A stretch of DNA of 64,000 bases from Gemella morbillorum (GTDB lineage: Bacteria; Bacillota; Bacilli; Staphylococcales; Gemellaceae), in the NCBI RefSeq assembly GCF_900476045.1, contig NZ_LS483440.1, positions 1,426,001 through 1,490,000 on the forward strand. The letters are read 5' to 3'. A program made the position numbers and the translations under genes. Position 1 is the first letter of the stretch; each line of letters begins with the position of its first letter. The notes under the pieces are model-generated. The model saw nothing but the letters and a program-made list of their open reading frames with translations. It did not search any database and had not been told where the DNA came from. This document shows positions 24,862 through 38,017 of this stretch, in pieces.

Positions 24862-27114
24862 TTAAAATTTTTCAGGAAAAAGCATTTTTAATATATCCAA
24901 TGATAATCTTCTACTTTTTCCTTGATGTGGATAAATATGCATCATCATCATAGGATTAAAGTTTGCTTCTATTACCCCATAATTTTCTCTAGTTATCTCT
25001 TCTTTAATGTCAGGAATTATTAAATCAACTCCACAAACTTTTGCCATCATAGCACCCGTTATCTTAACAGCGAGTTCTTTATAGCTTTGATGAACTTCAT
25101 CTGTCATATCAATAGAATCTCCTCCTGTACTTATATTAGAGTTTTCTCGAAGATATGCTATCTCTCCGTTTCTTAGAACTGTCTCAAAACTAAAACCTTG
25201 CTCTCTTAATTGCAATTTTTCTATCTCACCTAATTCTATTTTTTTTAATGGTGTTTTTTTAGCATCACCTCGAAGAGGGTTTTTATTTTTTATTTCAACC
25301 AATTCTCTAATTGTATGTTGTCCATCTCCTTTTACATTAGCTGGAACTCTTAAAAGAACTGCATGAGTTTTTCCTTCTATAACAAAAAACCTATACTCTG
25401 TTCCTTCTATAAATTCTTCAATTAATATATCTTTATCTTCTTTTAAAGCAAATTTAATAGCGTTAGAATAATCATCCAAAGATGAAGTCCCATGTTTAAA
25501 GATAGAAATACCTAACCCAAAATTTGTGCTTTTAGGTTTTATCACTATTGGTTTATTTTTTACATAATTAAATACTTGTACAGCCTCCGCCAAACTTGAA
25601 ACTTCGTAGCCTCTCGGAACTCTAAAACCTTGCTCACCTAATATTTTTTTGGTAACAACTTTATTTTCCATTATTAATGGAGAAATATAACTATCTTTAC
25701 TTGTCATGTTTCCATTTTTTACATATTCTACCTTATCTTTGTACTCTATACGAAGAAATTGATCATTCTCATCTATTACTTGAACTTTTAGGCCTATTTT
25801 TATCGCATCTTCTATTACAGCTTGTGTAGAAAGTTCCATATTGGCATAGGCATTTAATGAATAATTTTCTTTTAATGCTTCTTTTTTATATTGTTTGGCT
25901 AACTCCATACCTACAGTAACACTATCAGTTTCTTGATATCTTTTTATTAGTTGAGCTGCAATAGTCATCGATGGATCCTTAAGCTCATTCTCTTTTTCTT
26001 CGATAAGTAGCTTATCGGATTCTGGTAAACAAAGTTCTTCTGCTAATTCTTTCATTTGTTTAAGAATCCACAATCCTTCTTCTAAATATTCTGACTGCAA
26101 CAATGGATGAGATAACGCTGTTCTTTCACTATATTCATAACCTATCTTTTGAGAATTATTTCTATCAGCTTCTTCTATCCAAACTAAAGTTTTTAAAAAT
26201 AAATGGATAAACCTTACATCTTTTTCTAAAATACCAAATGGTGCAAAAGGATTTAAGTCAAATAGCCTAAATTCGATATATTTAATACCTTTTTCAGGAA
26301 ATTTTGCTACAGTATCCTCACCTCTGAATCTTACACTAGAGTAAAACTCTTTTTCAGCAATAAGTTTTTTATTTTTTACATATCCTGTTAAATCTTTTAT
26401 ATAATCTTCCAAACTATTATACGAGACAACAATATCCTGTTCATTCACATAACCATATTGGCTTGTTCTTAAACTACGAACAAACTCTCCAGGTTTCTTA
26501 TCATCTGAAAAGTACTTAGACTCTGCCATAGGAGAAGCTCCATATAAATATACTAACAACCACTGATAGCGAAGAAATTGTCTTGCAAGTTTCATGTAAA
26601 CACTATTCTTAACTTCAACTAAAGGGGTATTCGTTATTTCAGAAATTTTTTTCATAAGCTCATCATCTATTTGAAAATTATAGTGAATTCCTGAAACCAT
26701 TTGCTTGTATTTTCCATACTTTTCTACAAGATATTCCCTATATCTTATATCCCATTCATTAGCAAACTGAGCTACTTGTATATCTTCCTCGTTCGGCAAA
26801 ATACTTGGCATACTTAATGACCAAATATATTCATCTTCTGGTAAATTTTTTAATACCACTTCATGAATTGCGTTTAAAATTCTTATAACGTCTTTTTCGC
26901 TATTCTCTGGTGTTGTAATTAATTCTAATTGAGATTCTGCAAAATCAGTTTGGATATATGGATGATCATGTCTGTGACCAAAAATTTTTGGGTGAGGAGT
27001 TTTCGATATAGTTCCGTCTTTAAGAACTCTTTGTCCCTCTTTTTCTAAACCGATTTTCACTTTAGAAAATAATTCTTCTAAATTATTTTCTTTAATAATT
27101 TCTTTTATTTTCAT
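24862..27114 (-). CDS. gshAB: Bifunctional glutamate-cysteine ligase / glutathione synthetase GshAB
   Basis: The fused enzyme makes glutathione from Glu, Cys and Gly in two ATP-dependent steps and protects against oxidative stress; it is typical of some streptococci, enterococci and Listeria. The 750-residue length is normal. The N-terminal ligase domain (about 1-400) includes KIGLEKEGQRVLKDG near 21-35, GVSGIHYNFQ-like VSGIHYNFQI near 140, and RFRGEDTVAKFPEKGIKYIEFR near 265-287. The C-terminal ATP-grasp domain (about 480-745) has VIKPKSTNFGLGIS, LIEEFIEGTEYRF and GVIEANFNPM. It is transcribed alone, divergently from the HAD-deaminase gene. Confidence 0.96.
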   Translation of the reverse strand: MKIKEIIKENNLEELFSKVKIGLEKEGQRVLKDGTISKTPHPKIFGHRHDHPYIQTDFAESQLELITTPENSEKDVIRILNAIHEVVLKNLPEDEYIWSLSMPSILPNEEDIQVAQFANEWDIRYREYLVEKYGKYKQMVSGIHYNFQIDDELMKKISEITNTPLVEVKNSVYMKLARQFLRYQWLLVYLYGASPMAESKYFSDDKKPGEFVRSLRTSQYGYVNEQDIVVSYNSLEDYIKDLTGYVKNKKLIAEKEFYSSVRFRGEDTVAKFPEKGIKYIEFRLFDLNPFAPFGILEKDVRFIHLFLKTLVWIEEADRNNSQKIGYEYSERTALSHPLLQSEYLEEGLWILKQMKELAEELCLPESDKLLIEEKENELKDPSMTIAAQLIKRYQETDSVTVGMELAKQYKKEALKENYSLNAYANMELSTQAVIEDAIKIGLKVQVIDENDQFLRIEYKDKVEYVKNGNMTSKDSYISPLIMENKVVTKKILGEQGFRVPRGYEVSSLAEAVQVFNYVKNKPIVIKPKSTNFGLGISIFKHGTSSLDDYSNAIKFALKEDKDILIEEFIEGTEYRFFVIEGKTHAVLLRVPANVKGDGQHTIRELVEIKNKNPLRGDAKKTPLKKIELGEIEKLQLREQGFSFETVLRNGEIAYLRENSNISTGGDSIDMTDEVHQSYKELAVKITGAMMAKVCGVDLIIPDIKEEITRENYGVIEANFNPMMMMHIYPHQGKSRRLSLDILKMLFPEKF

Positions 27115-27214
27115 ACTATATCACTTTCTATAAATAATCTAATTACTCTTTATATTATCACAAAACTTTCAATTATAATAGAAATTAATCTCTAAGTAAA
27201 TATTTTCAATTACT

Positions 27215-27244
27215 CTTACAATAAATCTGTGGTTATGATATAAT
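27215..27244 (+). promoter_or_regulatory. Extended -10 promoter of the HAD-cytidine deaminase gene
   Basis: TGATATAAT (27236-27244) is an extended -10, with CTTACA 18 bases upstream of the TATAAT. Confidence 0.55.
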
Positions 27245-27273
27245 CTAATTATACATTATGAAAGGAGATAGAA

Positions 27274-27321
27274 ATGGCTATTATCATTTCTAATACAATT
27301 TATGATAAAATTAATTGCTAG
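27274..27321 (+). CDS. 15-codon leader ORF overlapping the HAD-deaminase start
   Basis: The only ribosome site here (AAGGAG, 27261-27266) is placed for an ATG at 27274, which opens a short frame (MAIIISNTIYDKINC) ending at a TAG in 27319-27321. The HAD gene begins at 27302 in the +1 frame inside this mini-ORF and has no ribosome site of its own. The leader probably drives coupled re-initiation of the main gene. It could also be a chance frame, with the real initiation at 27302. Confidence 0.45.
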   Translation: MAIIISNTIYDKINC

Positions 27322-28597
27322 CGATATGGATGGAACACTGCTAGATAATGAACATAGAATTTCTCAAGAAAATGTTGACTTAATAAACTATGCTCAAGAA
27401 AATAATATTATATTTATAGTCGCTACGGGGCGCGCTTACTATGAGGCTCTTCCTTCATTAAATGAAAAAAATATAGATTGTGATGTCATTAGTTTTAATG
27501 GTGGTATAGTTTATGATAAAAATGGTAACCTTATTAGTATAACTCCAATCGCGCTAAAGGATTTATACTACACTACATCTGTACTTAAAAGCTTAGATAT
27601 AAACTTTCAACTATATACAAAAAATACTATTTATACAAACAGTATAGAGACTGATATTCAAGGTTATGCTGATTTAATTAGAGCTACAGGTCAAACACCT
27701 AATATCGAATATCTACGAAAGGTAGCGGATGAAAAACTAAAAGCAGGCCACGTTACTGAAGTAGATGATATTGAATTATTCTTCAATAAAAAAGATAACC
27801 CACCTATTAAAGTTATAGGAATTTCTAACGACTTAGAAAAACTAAAAAAAGCAAAAGAATTATTAGCAGATAATACAAATATAACTGTAACCTCATCTGG
27901 GCCAAACAACATAGAAATTATGGATAAAAATGCTACAAAAGGGCATGCCCTTAAACAAATATCTGAGATATACGCTATACCACTCGATAATATACTTGCT
28001 ATAGGTGATAATCTTAACGATGAATCAATGCTTAAATTAGTAAAATATAGTGTTGCCATGGAGAATGCCGTTCCTGAATTAAAAAAAATATCAAGATATA
28101 TTACGGATAAACCAAATTTAGAAAGTGGTGTTGCTGATACAGTAACAAAAATTCTACAAGAAGAAAATCCACATCTTCATAAAGACATAAATACAAAATT
28201 AGTTGAAGCCGCTATTGAAGCCACTAATTTTGCTTATGTTCCTTATTCTAACTTTAAAGTTGGGGCTGCTATCTTAGCTGATAATGGAAAAATATACACA
28301 GGTTGTAATATAGAAAATGCTAGTTACTCCCCTACTAACTGTGCTGAGCGTACAGCTATATTCAAAGCAGTAAGTGAAGGTGTGACAAAATTCAAGAAAA
28401 TAGCAGTAGTAGGTGGCCCAAATGGTAATCTAGAAAATTACTGCCCACCATGTGGAGTATGTCGTCAAGTAATAGCTGAATTCGCTGATAATGACTTCGA
28501 GCTAATACTAGGTACAGCTAACAATTCATATGAGGTTTATAACTTCTTTGAAGAAGTACTTCCACTTAGCTTTACTGCAAAAGAACTTAATAAATAG
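27302..28597 (+). CDS. Fusion of a Cof-type HAD phosphatase and cytidine deaminase
   Basis: One 431-codon frame joins two enzymes. Residues 1-285 are a HAD-IIB (Cof-like) phosphatase: SDMDGTLLDNEHR with nucleophile Asp8 and Asp10, VATGRAY, and IGDNLNDESML as motif IV. Residues 295-431 are cytidine deaminase: YVPYSNFKVGAAI, then the zinc site Cys347-Ala-Glu349 and Cys384-Gly-Val-Cys387 with catalytic Glu349. All key residues of both halves are present and there is no stop or frameshift between them. It could deaminate cytidine and dephosphorylate a sugar or nucleotide phosphate, but a joint reaction is inference. There is no ribosome site right before the ATG. Confidence 0.9.
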   Translation: MIKLIASDMDGTLLDNEHRISQENVDLINYAQENNIIFIVATGRAYYEALPSLNEKNIDCDVISFNGGIVYDKNGNLISITPIALKDLYYTTSVLKSLDINFQLYTKNTIYTNSIETDIQGYADLIRATGQTPNIEYLRKVADEKLKAGHVTEVDDIELFFNKKDNPPIKVIGISNDLEKLKKAKELLADNTNITVTSSGPNNIEIMDKNATKGHALKQISEIYAIPLDNILAIGDNLNDESMLKLVKYSVAMENAVPELKKISRYITDKPNLESGVADTVTKILQEENPHLHKDINTKLVEAAIEATNFAYVPYSNFKVGAAILADNGKIYTGCNIENASYSPTNCAERTAIFKAVSEGVTKFKKIAVVGGPNGNLENYCPPCGVCRQVIAEFADNDFELILGTANNSYEVYNFFEEVLPLSFTAKELNK

Positions 28598-28626
28598 AAA
28601 AAGCCACAAAATTAATTGTAGCTTTC
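28598..28626 (-). terminator. Terminator of the rRNA-tRNA operon
   Basis: AAAGCTACAA pairs with TTGTGGCTTT around AATTAA (one mismatch) and is followed by TTTTTC on the minus strand. It is also convergent with the end of the HAD-deaminase gene. Confidence 0.65.
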
Positions 28627-28635
28627 AAGTCAAGA

Positions 28636-28707
28636 TGACCCGTACGGGATTCGAACCCGTGTTACCGCCGTGAAAGGGCGGTGTCTTAACCACTTGACCA
28701 ACGGGCC
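28636..28707 (-). tRNA. tRNA-Glu(TTC), second copy without encoded CCA
   Basis: The minus strand folds as a cloverleaf with anticodon TTC in CCCTTTCACGG. The acceptor is GGCCCGT with ACGGGTC and discriminator A. The 72 bases are identical to the copy at 29092-29163, but ATC follows instead of CCA, so CCA must be added. It lies beyond a terminator-like hairpin. Confidence 0.95.
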
Positions 28708-28712
28708 AAAAA

Positions 28713-28740
28713 ATATAAAAGGCTGTTAAGCCTTTTATAT
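28713..28740 (-). terminator. Terminator-like hairpin between tRNA-Lys and the last tRNA-Glu
   Basis: A perfect 12-bp stem (ATATAAAAGGCT with AGCCTTTTATAT) with a four-base loop is followed on the minus strand by TTTTTT. It has all the marks of an intrinsic terminator inside the tRNA array. Confidence 0.75.
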
Positions 28741-28746
28741 AATAAA

Positions 28747-28819
28747 TGAGCCATGAAGGACTCGAACCTTCGACCCTTTGATTAAAAGTCAAATGCTCTA
28801 CCAACTGAGCTAATGGCTC
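28747..28819 (-). tRNA. tRNA-Lys(TTT)
   Basis: The minus strand gives acceptor GAGCCAT with ATGGCTC, anticodon TTT in GACTTTTAATC and a normal T-arm (GGTTCGAGTCC). Discriminator A is followed by TTT, so CCA is not encoded. Confidence 0.96.
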
Positions 28820-28820
28820 A

Positions 28821-28896
28821 TGGCTGGGATACCTGGATTCGAACCAGGGGAATGACGGAGTCAAAGTCCGTTGCCTTACCGCTTGGCTATATCCCA
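28821..28896 (-). tRNA. tRNA-Gln(TTG)
   Basis: Acceptor TGGGATA with TATCCCA, discriminator G, and CCA encoded at 28823-28821. The anticodon TTG lies in GACTTTGACTC. Confidence 0.96.
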
Positions 28897-28910
28897 ATGT
28901 TATAAAAGAA

Positions 28911-28994
28911 TGGTGGGAAGAAGTGGATTCGAACCACTGAACCCTAAGGAGCGGATTTACAGTCCGCCGCGTTTAGCCTCTTCGCTATCTTCCC
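28911..28994 (-). tRNA. tRNA-Tyr(GTA)
   Basis: Acceptor GGGAAGA with TCTTCCC, anticodon GTA in GACTGTAAATC and a long variable arm, as expected for tRNA-Tyr. CCA is encoded (28913-28911). Confidence 0.96.
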
Positions 28995-29005
28995 GACTAT
29001 TAAAA

Positions 29006-29081
29006 TGGTGGAGGTTAACGGGATCGAACCGCTGACCCCTTGCTTGTAAGGCAAGTGCTCTCCCAGCTGAGCTAAACCTCC
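29006..29081 (-). tRNA. tRNA-Val(TAC)
   Basis: Acceptor GGAGGTT with AACCTCC, anticodon TAC in GCCTTACAAGC, discriminator A and encoded CCA. Confidence 0.96.
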
Positions 29082-29088
29082 GTTCAAA

Positions 29089-29163
29089 TGGTGACCCGTA
29101 CGGGATTCGAACCCGTGTTACCGCCGTGAAAGGGCGGTGTCTTAACCACTTGACCAACGGGCC
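29089..29163 (-). tRNA. tRNA-Glu(TTC), first copy with encoded CCA
   Basis: The same tRNA body as at 28636-28707, here followed by CCA (29091-29089). Anticodon TTC. It is the second tRNA of the array after tRNA-Asn. Confidence 0.96.
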
Positions 29164-29169
29164 AAAAAA

Positions 29170-29246
29170 TGGCTCCACAGGCAGGACTCGAACCTGCGAC
29201 CCTCTGATTAACAGTCAGATGCTACTACCAACTGAGCTACTGTGGA
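29170..29246 (-). tRNA. tRNA-Asn(GTT)
   Basis: Acceptor TCCACAG with CTGTGGA, discriminator G and CCA encoded. Anticodon GTT lies in GACTGTTAATC. It is the first tRNA after 5S rRNA. Confidence 0.95.
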
Positions 29247-29282
29247 ATAATAAGTCTAAAGCATTTGCTAAAGACTTCAAAA

Positions 29283-29398
29283 GCCTGGCAACGTTCTAGT
29301 CTTGCAGGGCGTAAACCCAACTACATTCGACGCTAAAGAGCTTAACTTCTGTGTTCGGTATGGGTACAGGTGTGTCCTCTTCGCTATCGCCACCAGAC
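29283..29398 (-). rRNA. rrf: 5S ribosomal RNA
   Basis: The minus strand carries the conserved GGTGGCGATAGCGAAGAGG start and CCATACCGAACAC core of 5S rRNA, with complementary ends (GTCTGG...CCAGGC). The length is about 116 bases. Ends are placed by the terminal helix and may be off by a few bases. Confidence 0.95.
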
Positions 29399-29416
29399 GA
29401 AAACTTCATACATATA

Positions 29417-29444
29417 TTATATCATCTTTTCTTCTCTTGTCAAC
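29417..29444 (-). promoter_or_regulatory. Internal promoter between 23S and 5S rRNA
   Basis: TTGACA (29444-29439), a 16-base spacer and TGATATAAT (TATAAT 29422-29417) form a near-consensus promoter with an extended -10. The start of transcription would fall about ten bases before 5S, so 5S and the tRNAs can be made without 16S and 23S. Confidence 0.65.
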
Positions 29445-29463
29445 AAATTTTTCAGAACTTCAC

Positions 29464-34110
<4,647 letters not shown>

Positions 34111-34240
34111 TAATTGTTTAGCTTGATTAGCTCTTTAAAAAGTTTTATAGTTTCTTTTCAAAACTGTCCTTTTTGGAATTAACGTTGACTTAATTCGTTT
34201 AGTTTTCAATGTTCAAGTTTGTTGCGTTAGCAACTTTTAT

Positions 34241-34269
34241 ATCTTATCATTTTTATTTTTTTTTGTCAA
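34241..34269 (-). promoter_or_regulatory. rRNA promoter P2
   Basis: TTGACA (34269-34264), a 17-base spacer and TAAGAT (34246-34241) lie about 130 bases upstream of 16S. The -35 is perfect. Confidence 0.6.
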
Positions 34270-34332
34270 TAGTTTTTTTAAACTTTTTTTAACTTATTTT
34301 AAAATGACTTCGTCTTTCTTCAAGACTTTTCT

Positions 34333-34361
34333 ATTCTATCATCTACTTTTCCCTTTGTCAA
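34333..34361 (-). promoter_or_regulatory. rRNA promoter P1
   Basis: TTGACA (34361-34356), a 17-base spacer and TAGAAT (34338-34333) lie 92 bases upstream of P2. Tandem promoters are usual for rRNA operons. The gene-free stretch 34111-34520 holds these two promoters, the 16S leader and the aspS terminator. Confidence 0.7.
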
Positions 34362-34467
34362 GGTCGTTTCTTCTTTTTTCTTAACATTTACACTATATAA
34401 ATAATCGATTGTTCGATTTTTAAAAACAAATGAAATTCTTTCTATAATAATGTGAAACTTTTTAAAT

Positions 34468-34504
34468 TAAAGAGCAGGTAAAATGAAATATATTCTACCT
34501 GCTC
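34468..34504 (-). terminator. Terminator of hisS-aspS
   Basis: GAGCAGGTA (34504-34496) pairs with TACCTGCTC (34480-34472) around a 15-base loop and is followed by TTTAATTT on the minus strand, 17 bases after the aspS stop. Confidence 0.8.
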
Positions 34505-34520
34505 CCTTGTCTTAAATTTA

Positions 34521-36293
34521 TTATTTTCTTAATAACGCAATGTTAAGCTCTAATAATTGTTCTAAGTCTACTGGTGATGGAGCTTGAGTCATTGGATCTG
34601 CAGCTGCTGCTGTTTTAGGGAACGCAATAGTATCTCGTAAATTATCACGGCCTGCAAGTAACATTACAAATCTATCTAACCCTAATGCACACCCTCCATG
34701 TGGTGGAACTCCATATTCAAAGGCATCTAATAAGAAACCAAATTGAGATTTCGCTTCTTCTTCACTAAATCCTAACGCTTTGAACATTGATGATTGAACG
34801 TCTTTATCGTAAATACGGATACTTCCTCCCCCAAGTTCATAGCCATTTAAGACTATATCATATGCTTGGGCATAAGCTTTTTCTGGAGCAGTTCCTAATA
34901 ACTCTACATCTTCTATTTTTGGCATTGTGAATGGATGGTGAGCTGCACTGTATTTCCCACGTTCTTCATCATATTCTAATAAAGGCCAATTCACAACCCA
35001 TAGATAATTGTATTTATCTTTATCAATTAAGTCTAAATCAGCTGCAAGTTTTTGACGTAATGCCCCTAAAGATGCGTAACATACTTTTTTGCTATCAGCT
35101 GCAAATAGAATAATATCTCCTACTTCTGCATCAACACGCACTACTAATTCTTGAGCAACTTCATCTGTGAAAAATTTTGCAATCGCTCCATTTAATCCTT
35201 CTTCTGTTACTTTCACCCAAGCTAATCCTTTAGCGCCATAGTTAGCTACATATTTACCTAATGCATCTATATCTTTTCTTGAATACTGCTCCGCACATCC
35301 TTTTGCTACGATACACTTAACAGCTCCACCTTGCTCAACTGCATTAGAGAATACTTTGAAGTCTAAGTTTTTAACTAAATCACTAACATCTTTTAATTCC
35401 ATTCCAAAACGAGTATCTGGTTTATCACTACCAAATCTTTCCATTGCTTCTTCGTAATCTAATCTTGGGAATGGCGTTACGACATCAATTCCTTTTACTT
35501 CTTTCATAACATGTGCAATAAGGCCTTCAATCATAGTAAGAATTTCTTCTTGCGACATAAAACTCATTTCCATATCAATTTGAGTAAAGTCTGGTTGTCT
35601 ATCAGCACGTAAATCTTCATCACGGAAACAACGAGCAACTTGATAGTATCTGTCAAATCCTGCTACCATTAATAATTGCTTAAATAATTGTGGTGACTGT
35701 GGTAAAGCGTAAAACTCACCTGGATGAACCCTACTTGGAACAAGATAATCACGCGCTCCCTCAGGAGTAGATTTTGTTAAAATAGGTGTTTCGACATCAA
35801 CAAACATATTATTATCTAAATAGTCTCTTGTTGCTTTAGTAATTTTTGAACGTAAGTGTAATACTTCAGCAAGTTCCGTTCTTCTTAAATCTAAGTAACG
35901 ATATTTTAGACGTAACTCTTCACTAGATAATGAAGCATCATCTAATACGAATGGTAGAGTTTTTGCTTTTGATAATATTTCTAATTTATCAGCAATAATT
36001 TCTACTTTACCAGTTGCAATTTTATCATTTACTGTGTTTTCATTTCTTAATACAACTTCTCCTTCAATAGAAATAACAAATTCATTTCTTAGTGTAGAAG
36101 CAAGTTCATGTAATTCATTATTTTTTTCACCAGAAAAGACACATTGCACTACACCCATTCTATCTCTTACATCTATAAAAATTAAATTACCTAGGTCCCG
36201 ACGCTTACTTACCCAACCTTTTACTACTACTTTCTTCCCAACATATTTTTCATCAATACGTCCTGCATATTCTGTTCTTCCGTATGCACTCAT
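34521..36293 (-). CDS. aspS: Aspartyl-tRNA synthetase
   Basis: AspRS charges tRNA-Asp. The 590-residue bacterial form has an N-terminal OB anticodon domain ([20 protein letters not shown] near 27-46), the class II core with motif 2 ([21 protein letters not shown] near 215-235), a GAD insertion, and motif 3 ([15 protein letters not shown] near 530). The ATG overlaps the hisS stop (TAATG), so it is coupled to hisS and shares its T-box control. The pairing hisS-aspS is common in Bacilli. Confidence 0.97.
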   Translation of the reverse strand: MSAYGRTEYAGRIDEKYVGKKVVVKGWVSKRRDLGNLIFIDVRDRMGVVQCVFSGEKNNELHELASTLRNEFVISIEGEVVLRNENTVNDKIATGKVEIIADKLEILSKAKTLPFVLDDASLSSEELRLKYRYLDLRRTELAEVLHLRSKITKATRDYLDNNMFVDVETPILTKSTPEGARDYLVPSRVHPGEFYALPQSPQLFKQLLMVAGFDRYYQVARCFRDEDLRADRQPDFTQIDMEMSFMSQEEILTMIEGLIAHVMKEVKGIDVVTPFPRLDYEEAMERFGSDKPDTRFGMELKDVSDLVKNLDFKVFSNAVEQGGAVKCIVAKGCAEQYSRKDIDALGKYVANYGAKGLAWVKVTEEGLNGAIAKFFTDEVAQELVVRVDAEVGDIILFAADSKKVCYASLGALRQKLAADLDLIDKDKYNYLWVVNWPLLEYDEERGKYSAAHHPFTMPKIEDVELLGTAPEKAYAQAYDIVLNGYELGGGSIRIYDKDVQSSMFKALGFSEEEAKSQFGFLLDAFEYGVPPHGGCALGLDRFVMLLAGRDNLRDTIAFPKTAAAADPMTQAPSPVDLEQLLELNIALLRK

Positions 36294-37573
36294 TACTTTT
36301 CTCCTCTCAGCTTTTCTTCTAAATATTTTATAATATTTTCTCTTTTCACAGTTTTTTGATTAAATGATTCCATATCTTTTACAACATATTCATCATTTTC
36401 TAATTCACTTTCTCCTATTATTATAGAAAGTTTCGCTTTGTAACGATCAGCAATCTTCATCTGCGCTTTCATTTTCTTATCGAAATAATCATTTTGAGCT
36501 TTGTATCCTGCTAAGCGCAAATCATTCGTAAGTTTTACCGCTGCATCACCAGCTTTTTCTCCCATTGATACAACAAATAAGTCAATTGTATCATCGATAG
36601 GAAGTGTGATGTTCTCACTCTCTAACGCAAGCAATAATCTTTCTATACTTAAAGCAAATCCGATACCTTTTTTATCTTCTGGACCATCCAATAATTTAAC
36701 TAAGCCATTATAACGGCCACCACCACAAAGAGTTTTCAACTCTACTTCTGGGTTATCTATCATAATCTCAAATGCTGTATGCGTATAGTAATCCAGTCCA
36801 CGAACTAAATTATGATCTATTTCGTACTTAACACCTAGCGCATCTAGATGTCTAAGTACTTCTGCAAAATAAGCTTTTGATTCTTCTCCTAAATACTCTA
36901 ATAACCTAGGCGCTGTTTTTACAAGTTCATGATTAGCATCTACTTTACAATCCAATATTCTCATTGGATTTTTATAAAGTCGATTATTACAGTCTTCATC
37001 AAATTCATGAATTCTAGGTTCAAAATGCTTAATTAATGCCTCATTATATGCCCTACGTTCTTCTGGATTCCCAAGTGAATTAATACTCACTTTAATATTT
37101 TCAATTCCAAACATTTTATATATGTTATAAGCTAAACTAATAACCTCCGCATCAATTTTTGGACTTTCATCCCCTATAACTTCAACTCCATATTGAACAA
37201 ATTGACGGTAACGCCCTTTTTGTTTTCTTTCATATCTAAACATTGGTCCTATGTAGTATAATTTTTGCGGTTGAATTGTTTGTGCAAAAAGTTTATTTTC
37301 TATATAAGAGCGGACTGTCCCTGCAGTTCCTTCTGGTCTCAAAGTTAAAGATCGATCACTTTTATCCATAAAAGTATACATTTCTTTTTGGACTATATCT
37401 GTTGTATCCCCAACACCTCTACTAAAAAGTTCAGTAGACTCAAACATTGGCGTTCTTATTTCTTCATAACAAAAATCACTACTTATTTTTCTTAATTTTT
37501 CTTCAATATATTGCCATTTTCTACTTTCCTCAGGCAAAATATCTTGAGTTCCTCTAGGCATCGATATTACCAT
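36293..37573 (-). CDS. hisS: Histidyl-tRNA synthetase
   Basis: HisRS charges tRNA-His. The 426-residue protein has PRGTQDILP at the N-terminus, motif 2 ([19 protein letters not shown]), the histidine-specific [13 protein letters not shown], and motif 3 [16 protein letters not shown], then an anticodon-binding domain. The ATG at 37573 has AGAGGAG seven bases upstream and is kept in preference to the ATG four codons in. A T-box leader precedes the gene. Confidence 0.97.
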   Translation of the reverse strand: MVISMPRGTQDILPEESRKWQYIEEKLRKISSDFCYEEIRTPMFESTELFSRGVGDTTDIVQKEMYTFMDKSDRSLTLRPEGTAGTVRSYIENKLFAQTIQPQKLYYIGPMFRYERKQKGRYRQFVQYGVEVIGDESPKIDAEVISLAYNIYKMFGIENIKVSINSLGNPEERRAYNEALIKHFEPRIHEFDEDCNNRLYKNPMRILDCKVDANHELVKTAPRLLEYLGEESKAYFAEVLRHLDALGVKYEIDHNLVRGLDYYTHTAFEIMIDNPEVELKTLCGGGRYNGLVKLLDGPEDKKGIGFALSIERLLLALESENITLPIDDTIDLFVVSMGEKAGDAAVKLTNDLRLAGYKAQNDYFDKKMKAQMKIADRYKAKLSIIIGESELENDEYVVKDMESFNQKTVKRENIIKYLEEKLRGEK

Positions 37574-37619
37574 ATTAAAGCTCCTCTCATTACTTAATTA
37601 CTTGTTCTATTAACGTACT

Positions 37620-37858
37620 CTAATATAAAAATCGCCCCTCATAGTCATTTGACTACATGGGACGATTGCTAACTTCGTGGTGCCACCCTAATTTATATCA
37701 GAATACTGATATCTCATTAAAATCTTCTTCAATTTTATAAAAAGTGTTTCTTACTTCAATCATTCATATCCAATCTTCCAGCCCAAGGATTAGACTCTCT
37801 TTCATAAAAACATGAAATAACATTCTTTTTACTTTATAAATTGTCACAGTATATTTAA
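37620..37858 (-). promoter_or_regulatory. T-box riboswitch of hisS-aspS, specifier CAC (His)
   Basis: The leader carries the conserved T-box AGGGTGGCACCACG (37689-37676). It is followed by a terminator with stem AATCGTCCC / GGGGCGATT and a U-run (37668-37622), which competes with the antiterminator. In stem I the sequence GAAACACTTT places the codon CAC (37746-37744) where the specifier is found, matching histidine. Uncharged tRNA-His would bind both sites and permit transcription of hisS and aspS. Confidence 0.9.
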
Positions 37859-37861
37859 ATA

Positions 37862-37888
37862 TATTATACCAAACTTACCACATTGTCA
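37862..37888 (-). promoter_or_regulatory. Promoter of the hisS T-box leader
   Basis: TTGACA (37888-37883) and TATAAT (37867-37862) are only 15 bases apart, a short spacer. TAATAT two bases further on would give 17. Confidence 0.5.
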
Positions 37889-38017
37889 AGATATTACTAT
37901 AGATTTTGACTATTCGATTTCAAGAATTTTAAACAGAGAAACACTCTATCTTGATTTTTCTTCTTAAACAGTATAAAATAAGGGGTATATAGACAACAGA
38001 AAGGAGCCTCAATATTA

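Noticed and set aside
28713-28740. CRISPR-like or repeat element between tRNA genes
   Set aside because: It is a single hairpin with a T-run, best read as a terminator. No CRISPR repeats were found anywhere in the window.
28625-29178. Two minus-strand frames of 73 and 90 codons
   Set aside because: They run through consecutive tRNA genes and reflect tRNA sequence only.
34521-36293. A separate T-box or promoter for aspS
   Set aside because: aspS overlaps the hisS stop by one base and shows no leader of its own.
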